DNA of 32,807 nucleotides from an uncultured Massilia sp. (GTDB taxonomy: Bacteria > Pseudomonadota > Gammaproteobacteria > Burkholderiales > Burkholderiaceae_D): contig CAJYXO010000035.1 of assembly GCA_913778765.1 (NCBI GenBank), positions 1 to 32,807 of the forward strand, read 5' to 3'. The translations under genes were made by a program, and so were the position numbers. The notes beneath the pieces are model-generated. The model was not told the DNA's origin. It worked only from the letters and a program-made list of their open reading frames with translations, and did not search any database. This document shows positions 9,849 through 15,938 of the stretch, piece after piece. Every line of letters starts with the position of its first letter. Within the stretch, counting starts at the first letter, position 1.

Positions 9849-9854
9849 TAGAAT
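9849..9854 (+). promoter_or_regulatory. Candidate -10 element placing the transcript start at the ATG of the HD gene
   Basis: TAGAAT (5 of 6 to TATAAT) ends 6 nt before the ATG at 9861, and no Shine-Dalgarno sequence precedes that ATG. If used, transcription would begin at or next to the A of the start codon, giving a leaderless mRNA. No convincing -35 is visible at 16-19 bp. Confidence 0.4.
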
Positions 9855-9860
9855 CTGCTC

Positions 9861-10496
9861 ATGACCACTCGCGCCTGGGTCCGCATGCCATCCGGCAAGC
9901 GCCTCGACCTGCTCAATCCTACCCCTTTCGACTGGGACGATGCCGACCTGGCCCTGGGCCTGGCCCGCACCTACCGCTGGGGCGGCCATTCGGCCTGGCC
10001 CTTGCCGCTGTCGGTGGCCCAGCATTCGATCTGCGTGATGCTGCTGCGCCAGCTCGCCTCGACCGAGCCGCTCGACCCGGTGCTGGCCTTGCGCGAGCTG
10101 CTGCACGACGCCGAGGAAGGCCTGCTCGGCTTCGATGCCGTCTCGCCTTTGAAACCCTTCCTCGGCGACGGCTTCAGGGCGCTCACCCAACGTCTCGAAC
10201 AGATGGTGTTCCTGCGCTACGGCCTGCCGGCCTGGACTGCGGGCGAACACGCCAGGCACAAGCAGGCGGACCGTCTTGCCGCCGCCAGCGAGGCCGTGCA
10301 CGTGGTCGGCTGGAAGGAAGCGGAAGTGTGGAACACCCTCAAGATCCGCGCCGCGGTGCTGGAGGAAGATCCGCTGGCGGCGCGCTACCGCTGCCGTCCC
10401 TGGGAGCCGTGGCCGCCGACGGTGGCGGCCGAGCGTTTCCTGGTCGAACTCGAATACCTGATGCGGCGCATCGAAGCGGGCGACGCGCATGCCTGA
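9861..10496 (+). CDS. HD-superfamily phosphohydrolase (YfbR-like)
   Basis: This 211-residue soluble protein has the ordered metal-binding residues of the HD superfamily: His55 in PLSVAQHS, His82-Asp83 in ELLHDAEE, and Asp137 in HKQADRLA. Spacing and length resemble bacterial 5'-deoxynucleotidases (YfbR) and the short HD hydrolases often annotated simply as phosphohydrolases. Expected reaction: hydrolysis of a phosphomonoester of a nucleotide with a divalent metal; the substrate is not visible from sequence. No ribosome site precedes the ATG, but a -10-like TAGAAT lies 6 nt before it. Its last 8 bp overlap the start of the Sir2 gene, so the two are translationally coupled. Sharing an operon with an NAD-consuming deacylase hints at nucleotide or NAD metabolism, which is inference. 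Confidence 0.85.
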   Translation: MTTRAWVRMPSGKRLDLLNPTPFDWDDADLALGLARTYRWGGHSAWPLPLSVAQHSICVMLLRQLASTEPLDPVLALRELLHDAEEGLLGFDAVSPLKPFLGDGFRALTQRLEQMVFLRYGLPAWTAGEHARHKQADRLAAASEAVHVVGWKEAEVWNTLKIRAAVLEEDPLAARYRCRPWEPWPPTVAAERFLVELEYLMRRIEAGDAHA

Positions 10497-11349
10497 AGCC
10501 GATGGCGACGCCGGCGCCGATGCCCGCGCCAGTACGAGCGCCGCCATTGCCCGCGCCGCCGGCCTGCTGCGCGACGCCGACGCCCTGCTGATCGGCGCCG
10601 GCGCCGGCATCGGCGTCGATTCCGGCCTGCCCGACTTCCGCGGCGACCACGGCTTCTGGCGCGCCTACCCGCCGCTGGCCCGGCTCGGCATCCGCTTCGT
10701 CGAGATCGCGAATCCGCGCAGCTTCGCCCGGCATCCCGAGCTGGCCTGGGGCTTCTACGGCCACCGGCTGGCGCTGTACCGCGCCACCGTCCCGCACGAA
10801 GGCTTCGCGATCCTGCGCGAACTGGGCGCGCGCTTGCCGAACGGCGCCTTCGTCTTCACCAGCAACGTCGACGGCCAGTTCCAGCGCGCCGGCTTCGACG
10901 ACGCAAGGCTGCTGGAATGCCACGGCTCCATTCACCATCTGCAATGCAGCCGGCCCTGCAGCGGCGACATCTGGCCAGCAGATGCAGTCGTACCGCACGT
11001 CGATCCGGCCGACTGCCTGATGCGCGCGCCACCGCCGGCCTGCCCGCGCTGCGGCGCCCTGGCGCGCCCGAATGTGCTGATGTTCGGCGACAACCGCTGG
11101 GTGGACGTCCGCACCGAGGCGCAATACGCGCGCTTCGCGGCGTGGCGCGCCCGTGCCGGCCGTCTGGTCGTGATCGAAATCGGCGCCGGCACCGACCTAC
11201 CCTCGGTGCGGCGGACCTGCGAAGCCCAGCATGCGCCGCTCATCCGCATCAACCCGCGCGAGCCGGAGGTGCCGTCCATGCGTGACCTCGGCATCGCCGG
11301 CGGCGCCCTCGACACCTTGCGCAGCTTGCGTGACAACTTGCACTTTTGA
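10489..11349 (+). CDS. Sir2-family NAD-dependent protein deacylase
   Basis: The 286-residue protein has the sirtuin signatures in order: NAD-binding GAGAGIGVDSGLPDFRG (36-52), TSNVDGQ (124-130, in place of the common TQNIDGL), catalytic His145 in ECHGSIH, a structural zinc site with Cys153, Cys157, Cys185 and Cys188, then RPNVLMFGD and IEIGAGTD. The first zinc pair is CX3C rather than the usual CX2C. Expected role: transfer of lysine acyl groups to ADP-ribose, releasing nicotinamide. The family also holds lipoamidases and ADP-ribosyltransferases, so the acyl group is unknown. The start ATG overlaps the end of the HD gene. The zinc module and catalytic His place it with classical sirtuins rather than the zinc-less SIR2 effector domains of anti-phage systems. 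Confidence 0.9.
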   Translation: MPEADGDAGADARASTSAAIARAAGLLRDADALLIGAGAGIGVDSGLPDFRGDHGFWRAYPPLARLGIRFVEIANPRSFARHPELAWGFYGHRLALYRATVPHEGFAILRELGARLPNGAFVFTSNVDGQFQRAGFDDARLLECHGSIHHLQCSRPCSGDIWPADAVVPHVDPADCLMRAPPPACPRCGALARPNVLMFGDNRWVDVRTEAQYARFAAWRARAGRLVVIEIGAGTDLPSVRRTCEAQHAPLIRINPREPEVPSMRDLGIAGGALDTLRSLRDNLHF

Positions 11350-11391
11350 AAAATTCTTTCATCCGACGATCTCCGTTGAAATTTTCTTTCA
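11346..11391. promoter_or_regulatory. Two copies of a TGAAA-N5-TTTCA palindrome
   Basis: TTGAAAAATTCTTTCA (11346-11361, overlapping the Sir2 stop codon) and TTGAAATTTTCTTTCA (11376-11391) differ at two positions, are each an inverted repeat TGAAA-N5-TTTCA, and are exactly 30 bp apart, close to three helical turns. This looks like a paired operator, but I do not know the regulator, and no promoter reading into a nearby gene is obvious. Part of the AT-rich gap 11350-11778. Confidence 0.35.
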
Positions 11392-11431
11392 GCAAGAACT
11401 TCTCTTGAAACACAGCTCCAAGACAAGAGTT

Positions 11432-11454
11432 GGTCTTACGAAAATGCTAAGACC
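11432..11454 (+). terminator. Candidate terminator of the HD-sir2 operon
   Basis: GGTCTTA (11432-11438) and TAAGACC (11448-11454) form a perfect 7-bp stem with a 9-nt loop, followed by TTTCT. It lies about 80 nt after the Sir2 stop. The T run is short, so efficiency is doubtful. Confidence 0.45.
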
Positions 11455-11502
11455 TTTCTCAACATCATGTGCTAAATCCTTGATTCCTCAGCTTTTATTT
11501 TC

Positions 11503-11594
11503 ATATCCACAGGAAATGTGGATAACTGTGTGGACAAGCGCCTCTTGACAAGCCGGAAGCGCAGTATTGATGCGGGTTTCAACAAGTTGCCCGT
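11503..11594 (+). repeat. 92-bp element, copy A, with three DnaA-box-like sites
   Basis: Contains ATATCCACA (11503-11511, one mismatch to TTATCCACA), TGTGGATAA (11517-11525, perfect box in inverse orientation) and TGTGGACAA (11529-11537, one mismatch), then GCGCC (11538-11542) and TTTCAACAAGTTGCCCGT (11577-11594). The same pieces occur with identical spacing and no gaps in copy B at 13954-14045. It lies in the AT-rich gap downstream of the helicase gene. Other near-boxes follow, such as TTATCCATA at 11632-11640. Confidence 0.7.
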
Positions 11595-11778
11595 TCAAGA
11601 GGCAAAATTTAAGCCATTTAAAATCAATGACTTATCCATACCCTGCTTTTGTGCAGAACATGGTTGTGCGGTAAATTCCTACAAGTGTAGGACACGGGGG
11701 ATAACTCAAACGGATTAAGCTCTGCAACCTTATTTCACAGTCCTTCCACCAGTACATTTCCGGTTCGTATACAAGCGC
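11595..11778. other. Rest of the AT-rich intergenic gap, with two small palindromes
   Basis: The whole stretch 11350-11778 (429 bp) is markedly AT-richer than its neighbours and has no convincing gene; the short frames in it lack ribosome sites. Besides the elements listed separately, it holds CTGC-TTTTGT-GCAG (11643-11656) and TCCTACAAGTGTAGGA (11677-11692), a 7-bp inverted repeat with a 2-bp centre that resembles a protein-binding site more than an RNA hairpin. The regulator is unknown. Confidence 0.5.
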
Positions 11779-13869
11779 TTACTTCCAGGCGTTACGGGCA
11801 CGCTCGCGCACCAGCATCTTCACTTCCTGCGGCATCGGCTTGCGGCTGTGCGGCGTCTCCGCATTCACCCAGCTGCATTCCTCGAAATGCTTGAGCATGG
11901 CCAGGCTGATGAAACGCGTGCGCTGGGCATATACGTGGCGGTCGCCCATCTGCGCCTGCTGCTTGATGAAGAAGCGGTTCGGCAGCACCAGGTGCAACTG
12001 TTCCTTCGCGCGAGTCATCGCCACGTACAGCAGTCGCCGCTCTTCCTCGATGTCATCGGCGCTGCCGGTCGCCATGTCGGAGGGGATGCAGCCATCGACC
12101 ACGTTCAGCACGTGCACCGACTTCCATTCCTGGCCCTTGGCCGAATGGATGGTCGACAGGATCAGGTAGTCCTCGTCGAGCAGCGGCGGGCCGGCGCGGT
12201 CGCTGGTCGCGTCGGGCGGGTCGAGCGTCAGCTCGGTCAGGAAGCTTTCGCAGGAGCCGTAGCCGCCGGCCAGTTGCACCAGCTGCTCGATGTCGGCCGC
12301 GCGTACCTGGGCGTCGTCGTACAGGCGTTCCAGGTGCGGCAGATACCAGTCGCGCACCAGCTCGACGTCCATCGGCCAGCGCAGACCTGGCGATCGCAGG
12401 GTCCGGAACAGCGCCACGAAGGGCTCCCAGTCGCCTTGCGCGCGCGCCGGCGCCTCGAAGGCCTCGATCGCGGCGGTCGGCTCGGCGGCCTCGCCCACCG
12501 CATCGAGCAGGCGCGCCGCGGTAGCCGGGCCGATCCCGGGAATCAGCTGGGCGACGCGGAAGCCGGCCAGCCGTCCGCTCGGGTTCCGGGCAAAACGCAG
12601 TACCGCCAGCAAGTCCTTGATGTGGGCCGCCTCGAGGAATTTCAGGCCGCCAAATTTTACGAAGGGGATGTTCCGGCGCACCAGCTCCAGCTCCAGCGCG
12701 GCGCTGTGGCTGGCGGCGCGGAACAGGACCGCCTGCTGGGTCAACTTGGTGCCGGCCTCGCGCTGCTCGAGCACGCGGTTGCAGACCCAGCGCGCCTGCT
12801 CGGCCTCGTCCGGGATCAGCACCAGCTGCGGCTTCGCGGTCGACACCTTCCGGTCCGCCGGCCGGTCGGTCCACAGGGTCTTGGCATGGCGTTCCAGCGC
12901 CGCTGCGATCACGGCGTTCGACGCGTCCAGGATAGTCTGGGTCGAACGGTAATTCCGGTCCAGTGTGATGACGCGCGCCGGCTGCGAAAAAGCCTGCGGG
13001 AAGTCGAGGATGTTGCGCACCGTCGCCCCACGGAAGGAGTAAATCGATTGGGCATCGTCGCCGACCACCATCACGCCCTGCCCGTCCGGCTTCATGCCCT
13101 GGATGATGGCCGCCTGCAGGCGATTGGTGTCCTGGTACTCGTCGACCAGCACATGGTCGAACAGCGCGCCCAGCTCCTGTCCGAGCGCCGGGTCGGACGC
13201 CATCTCGGCCCAGAACAGCAGCAGGTCGTCGTAGTCGAGCACGTTCTGCTCCTGCTTGGCGTCGACATAGGCGCCGAACAGGCGCTTGAGCTGCTCTTCC
13301 CATTCGCTACACCAGGGGAAGGTCGACTGCAGCACGTCGCCGAGGGTATCGCGGCTGTTCACAACGCGCGAATAGATGGCCAGGCAGGTGCCTTTCAGGG
13401 GAAAGCGCTTCTGCCCGCCGGTCAGGCCGATGTCCTGGCGCACCATGCCCATCAGGTCTTCGGAATCGGCGCGGTCATGGATGGTGAACGAGGCTTCCAG
13501 GCCGATCCGTCCGGCGTACTCGCGCAGCAGGCGCGCGCCGATGCTGTGGAAAGTGCCGGCCCAGGGCAGACCGGCGACCGCCTGGGTGGAAGTCTTGAGG
13601 ATGCGCTGCAGCACGCCGCCGGCGCGCTGGACCATCTCGTTGGCGGCGCGCCGCGAGAAGGTCAGCAGCAGGATCCGCTGCGGATCGGCGCCGGACTGGA
13701 TCAGCCGCGCCACACGGTGCGCCAGCGTGCTGGTCTTGCCCGAGCCGGCGCCGGCGACCACCAGCAGCGGGCGCGGCGTCGTACCGATGTCATGCTCCAC
13801 CGCGGCCCGCTGTTCGGGGTTCAGGTTGGCGTAGGGATCGGCAAGGGTATGGTCGACGGTATCGGGCAT
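11779..13869 (-). CDS. UvrD/Rep-family superfamily 1 DNA helicase
   Basis: The 696-residue protein has the complete SF1A motif set: Q motif LNPEQRAAV (16-24), Walker A AGAGSGKT (39-46), motif Ia LLTFSRRAANEM, motif II VDEYQDTN, motif III GDDAQSIYSFRGA, motif IV DRNYRST, motif V STIHSAKGQEW and motif VI LLYVAMTRAK. It should be an ATP-driven 3'-5' DNA translocase for repair or restart. It is slightly shorter than UvrD and PcrA and lacks an obvious C-terminal Tudor tail, so it may be a paralogue of the main uvrD. ATG 13905 would add 12 residues; I prefer 13869 because a good -10 (GATAAA, 13905-13910) overlaps the upstream ATG, but neither start has a good ribosome site. Copies of the DnaA-box element lie in its upstream and downstream flanks. 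Confidence 0.93.
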   Translation of the reverse strand: MPDTVDHTLADPYANLNPEQRAAVEHDIGTTPRPLLVVAGAGSGKTSTLAHRVARLIQSGADPQRILLLTFSRRAANEMVQRAGGVLQRILKTSTQAVAGLPWAGTFHSIGARLLREYAGRIGLEASFTIHDRADSEDLMGMVRQDIGLTGGQKRFPLKGTCLAIYSRVVNSRDTLGDVLQSTFPWCSEWEEQLKRLFGAYVDAKQEQNVLDYDDLLLFWAEMASDPALGQELGALFDHVLVDEYQDTNRLQAAIIQGMKPDGQGVMVVGDDAQSIYSFRGATVRNILDFPQAFSQPARVITLDRNYRSTQTILDASNAVIAAALERHAKTLWTDRPADRKVSTAKPQLVLIPDEAEQARWVCNRVLEQREAGTKLTQQAVLFRAASHSAALELELVRRNIPFVKFGGLKFLEAAHIKDLLAVLRFARNPSGRLAGFRVAQLIPGIGPATAARLLDAVGEAAEPTAAIEAFEAPARAQGDWEPFVALFRTLRSPGLRWPMDVELVRDWYLPHLERLYDDAQVRAADIEQLVQLAGGYGSCESFLTELTLDPPDATSDRAGPPLLDEDYLILSTIHSAKGQEWKSVHVLNVVDGCIPSDMATGSADDIEEERRLLYVAMTRAKEQLHLVLPNRFFIKQQAQMGDRHVYAQRTRFISLAMLKHFEECSWVNAETPHSRKPMPQEVKMLVRERARNAWK

Positions 13870-13904
13870 GGCAGCGGCAGGTCTGGACGTGATGGAACTG
13901 TACA

Positions 13905-13933
13905 TTTATCCAGTAGACTTGCGCAAGTGCCAA
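13905..13933 (-). promoter_or_regulatory. Candidate sigma-70 promoter of the helicase gene
   Basis: On the minus strand TTGGCA (13933-13928; 5 of 6) is followed after 17 bp by GATAAA (13910-13905; 4 of 6). Transcription would start near 13898, leaving a short leader before ATG 13869. The -35 box lies about 20 bp from the nearest DnaA-box-like site of copy B, so DnaA binding could affect it. Confidence 0.5.
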
Positions 13934-13953
13934 TCGCAGGTGGCGTTATCCAG

Positions 13954-14045
13954 ATATCCACAAAAACTGTGCATAACCGTGTGGAAAAGCGCCTGGTCGC
14001 CCCCCCGGAAACAAGGCGGAATGCGGCTTTCAACAACTTGCCCGT
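13954..14045 (+). repeat. 92-bp element, copy B, with three DnaA-box-like sites
   Basis: Contains ATATCCACA (13954-13962), TGTGCATAA (13968-13976, fits TTATNCACA in inverse) and TGTGGAAAA (13980-13988), then GCGCC (13989-13993) and TTTCAACAACTTGCCCGT (14028-14045). Offsets of 14, 26, 35 and 74 bp from the first box equal those in copy A at 11503-11594. A further near-box, TTATCCAGA, overlaps the start at 13946-13954. The copy lies in the upstream region of the helicase gene, in the same orientation as copy A. Confidence 0.7.
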
Positions 14046-14061
14046 GCAATGGGCAAGTTGT
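14033..14061 (-). terminator. Strong hairpin between the 68-aa gene and the helicase gene
   Basis: ACAACTTGCCC (14033-14043) and GGGCAAGTTGT (14051-14061) form a perfect 11-bp stem with a 7-nt loop. It lies 30 nt beyond the stop of the minus-strand 68-residue gene, so it could end that transcript, but no T run follows on the minus strand. The left arm belongs to copy B of the DnaA-box element; copy A has only a 5-bp counterpart (TTGCC/GGCAA). Confidence 0.4.
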
Positions 14062-14090
14062 GAACTACGCCGGTTGAAGCTTGACCGGGC

Positions 14091-14297
14091 TCAGGTCGGA
14101 CGCCGGCGCTGTGGCTCGCCCAGCACCCTTTCGATGACGTCGGCGCAGATGTCCTGCGAACGGAGGAATTCGACGGCCGACACCGTGCTGGCGTACTTCT
14201 GCATCGCGACGCCGACGTCGACGATGTCCCTGCGGCGTTCGTCCTGGCGCGGGGTGGCCGGCGCGGCGCCGGCAGGCGCGGGAAGTGTGGAATCCAT
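14091..14297 (-). CDS. Small conserved protein of unknown function (68 aa)
   Basis: The start at 14297 is supported by GGAGC 6 nt upstream on the minus strand. The protein has an Ala/Pro-rich N-terminus (1-15), a charged run RQDERRRD (17-24), and a helical body with DVGVAMQKYASTVSAVEFLRSQ and ADVIERVLGEPQRRR that looks amphipathic. I do not recognise a named domain. It is cytosolic by composition, with no signal peptide and one cysteine (Cys51). Frame quality (ribosome site, helix-like pattern) argues it is real rather than a shadow; an overlapping frame at 14065-14355 is less protein-like. It lies upstream of the helicase gene on the same strand, with a strong hairpin between them. Confidence 0.65.
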   Translation of the reverse strand: MDSTLPAPAGAAPATPRQDERRRDIVDVGVAMQKYASTVSAVEFLRSQDICADVIERVLGEPQRRRPT

Positions 14298-14473
14298 TGC
14301 TGCTCCAGTCGGGTGGTTCGCGGCCGGATGCCGCAGAAGCAGTATCGGCGAGCATTGGCGCAAGTCAAGGCGATTTTACTGCCAGATGAATGTCTCATCC
14401 GCACATGACCGGCGTGTGACGGGCGGACGAACGCGGGCCGCGAGCGCGTGCGCCGCCCGTCCGCCGCCGCGCC

Positions 14474-14479
14474 TAGAAT
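14474..14479 (+). promoter_or_regulatory. Candidate -10 element of the Zn-ribbon gene
   Basis: TAGAAT (5 of 6) lies 32 nt before the ATG at 14512, giving a leader of about 25 nt that carries the AGGA ribosome site. No good -35 is visible in the GC-rich upstream DNA. Confidence 0.35.
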
Positions 14480-14511
14480 GGTCCCTTCAACCAACGATCA
14501 GCGAGGACCCC

Positions 14512-14682
14512 ATGACCATGAACCCCGATCCCGACCTGGAACCGGGCGACGAAGCGAAGCCGGGCACGCCGGGCACCGGCGAGGACCTGTGCGAAATGTG
14601 CGGCGGCAGCGGCAAGCTGGAAGGTGGCAAGACCTGCCCCGAATGCGAAGGCACGGGCCGCGTGGTGCGCGGCATCGGCTGA
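14512..14682 (+). CDS. Small DnaJ-type zinc-ribbon protein (56 aa)
   Basis: After an acidic, Pro/Gly-rich N-terminus, the protein has two CX2C knuckles: CEMCGGSGK (Cys27, Cys30) and CPECEGTGR (Cys42, Cys45). The pattern CxxCxGxG repeated twice is that of the cysteine-rich zinc module of DnaJ, here one zinc site on its own without a J domain. The ribosome site AGGA is 6-9 nt before the ATG; a second Met lies two codons in. Known: stand-alone modules like this bind zinc and often contact unfolded or partner proteins. The specific role is unknown. It lies 48 bp before the chromate-transporter pair, but the latter seems to have its own promoter. Confidence 0.8.
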   Translation: MTMNPDPDLEPGDEAKPGTPGTGEDLCEMCGGSGKLEGGKTCPECEGTGRVVRGIG

Positions 14683-14718
14683 GCCGCGGCCGCATGGACA
14701 GGATGGCGGCCGCGGCGC

Positions 14719-14724
14719 GATAAT
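14719..14724 (+). promoter_or_regulatory. Candidate -10 element for a leaderless chromate-transporter mRNA
   Basis: GATAAT (5 of 6) ends 6 nt before the ATG at 14731. The intervening bases are CGCGCC, with no ribosome site. The expected start of transcription coincides with the start codon. No clear -35. Confidence 0.4.
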
Positions 14725-14730
14725 CGCGCC

Positions 14731-15291
14731 ATGACCGCCCCATCCCGCCCGCAATCGCTTTCCGACCTGTTCATCTCCTTCACGCTACTGGCCCTGCAGG
14801 GCTTCGGTGGCGTGCTTGCCGTCGTCCAGCGCGAGCTGGTCGAGCGCAAGCGTTGGCTGACGCAGGAGGAATTCATCGAAGACTGGGCGGTCGCCCAGAT
14901 CATGCCGGGGCCGAACGTCGTCAACCTGTCATTGATGGTCGGCGGGCGTTGGTTCGGCCTGCCCGGCGCCCTGGCCGCGCTCGGCGGGCTGCTGGCCCTG
15001 CCGCTGCTGATCGTGCTCGGCCTGGCCGTCCTGCACGACCGCTTTGCCGACAGTCCCCAAGTCGCGGGCGCGCTGCGCGGCATGGCCGCCGTCTGCGCCG
15101 GCCTGATCGGCGCAACCGGGCTCAAGCTGGCCGCCACCTTCAGGCGCCACCCGCTGCCGGTGGCCTGGTGCGTGGCCATCGCCGCGCTCGGCTTCGTGCT
15201 GGTGGCGCTGCTGAAGTGTCCGCTGCCGTATGTGCTGCTGGGCCTGGGCGGCCTTGCCTGCGTCATGACTTACCGCCGGCTCAAGGCATGA
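14731..15291 (+). CDS. chrA: Chromate transporter, N-terminal-type half (short-chain CHR)
   Basis: This 186-residue membrane protein is one CHR domain (PF02417). It begins with LFISFTLLALQGFGGVLAVVQRELV, then the conserved WLTQEEFIEDWAVAQIMPGPNVVNLSLMVG region, and continues with several hydrophobic segments. The family exports chromate (or takes up related oxyanions) with proton coupling. Long ChrA proteins carry two such domains in one chain; here they are two genes joined by an ATGA overlap, the known short-chain CHR pair arrangement, so the halves should form a heterodimer. This is not a frameshift: each half has its own N-terminus. The ATG has no ribosome site but a GATAAT box 6 nt before it. 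Confidence 0.88.
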   Translation: MTAPSRPQSLSDLFISFTLLALQGFGGVLAVVQRELVERKRWLTQEEFIEDWAVAQIMPGPNVVNLSLMVGGRWFGLPGALAALGGLLALPLLIVLGLAVLHDRFADSPQVAGALRGMAAVCAGLIGATGLKLAATFRRHPLPVAWCVAIAALGFVLVALLKCPLPYVLLGLGGLACVMTYRRLKA

Positions 15292-15872
15292 GCGCGGCGC
15301 CCGCAACCATGCAGCTGGCGCTGGGCTGGCCGGACTGGCTGAACCTGTTCGGCCACTTCCTGCTGCTGTCCATGATGTCGCTCGGCGGCGCGATCTCGAC
15401 TTCGTCCGAGATGCACCGCTTCCTGGTCGAGCAGCACCACTGGCTGAGCCAGGACCAGTTCAACGCCGCCATCACCCTGGCCCAGGCCGCGCCCGGCCCG
15501 AATGTCCTGTTCGTGGCCCTGATGGGCTGGCACGTCGGCCTGAATGCGGGCAGCCTCGGCGCCGCCCTGTTCGGGGTGCTGGTGACCATGGTCGGCATCA
15601 TGACCCCGTCGACGATCATCACCTACACGGCGGCGCGCTGGGGCCACCGCAACCGCGAGCTGCGCAGCGTACGCGCCTTCAAGCAGGGCATGGCGCCGGT
15701 GGTGATCGCACTGCTGCTGTCGACCGCCTGGATCCTGGCCAGCTCGGCGGGCGCCGCACCGCGCCTGTGGCTGCTTGCGGTCGCCAGCGGCCTGGTGATC
15801 TGGAAGACCCGCCTGCACCTGCTGTGGCTGCTGGCGGCCGGCGCGCTGCTCGGTGCGTTCGGGCTGGTGTAA
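15288..15872 (+). CDS. chrA: Chromate transporter, C-terminal-type half (short-chain CHR)
   Basis: This 194-residue membrane protein is the second CHR domain. Its start ATG overlaps the stop of the first half (ATGA at 15288-15291), so translation is coupled. Matching motifs are LNLFGHFLLLSMMSLGGAIS and WLSQDQFNAAITLAQAAPGPNVLFVALMG, which align with the same region of the first half and include the APGPN signature. About five or six hydrophobic segments follow, and the C-terminus is the hydrophobic LLWLLAAGALLGAFGLV. Together the two genes make a complete transporter for chromate or a similar oxyanion. No chrB or other chromate-response gene lies next to them, so chromate specificity is assumed from the family. 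Confidence 0.88.
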   Translation: MSAAPATMQLALGWPDWLNLFGHFLLLSMMSLGGAISTSSEMHRFLVEQHHWLSQDQFNAAITLAQAAPGPNVLFVALMGWHVGLNAGSLGAALFGVLVTMVGIMTPSTIITYTAARWGHRNRELRSVRAFKQGMAPVVIALLLSTAWILASSAGAAPRLWLLAVASGLVIWKTRLHLLWLLAAGALLGAFGLV

Positions 15873-15938
15873 GCACTGCAGGACGCGCGCGGCACAGGCA
15901 TACTGGCGTGATTGATCACCTATCAAAAGAGACCGAAG

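Noticed and set aside
10489..11349. SIR2-type anti-phage effector
   Set aside because: The protein has a zinc knuckle and the classical catalytic His of deacylases, and no Argonaute, HerA, TIR or other defence partner is nearby.
11503..11700. Replication origin, because of clustered DnaA boxes and AT-rich DNA
   Set aside because: No dnaA, dnaN, rpmH, gidA or parAB genes are nearby, and a second copy of the same element lies 2.4 kb away, so a dispersed DnaA-site element is more likely.
11848..14682. A 944-codon plus-strand open frame ending with the Zn-ribbon protein
   Set aside because: It is antisense to the helicase. Only the last 56 codons, with their own ribosome site, look like a protein.
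14731..15872. Frameshifted single chrA gene
   Set aside because: Each half begins with its own typical CHR-domain N-terminus and the junction is a clean ATGA overlap, as in known short-chain CHR pairs.
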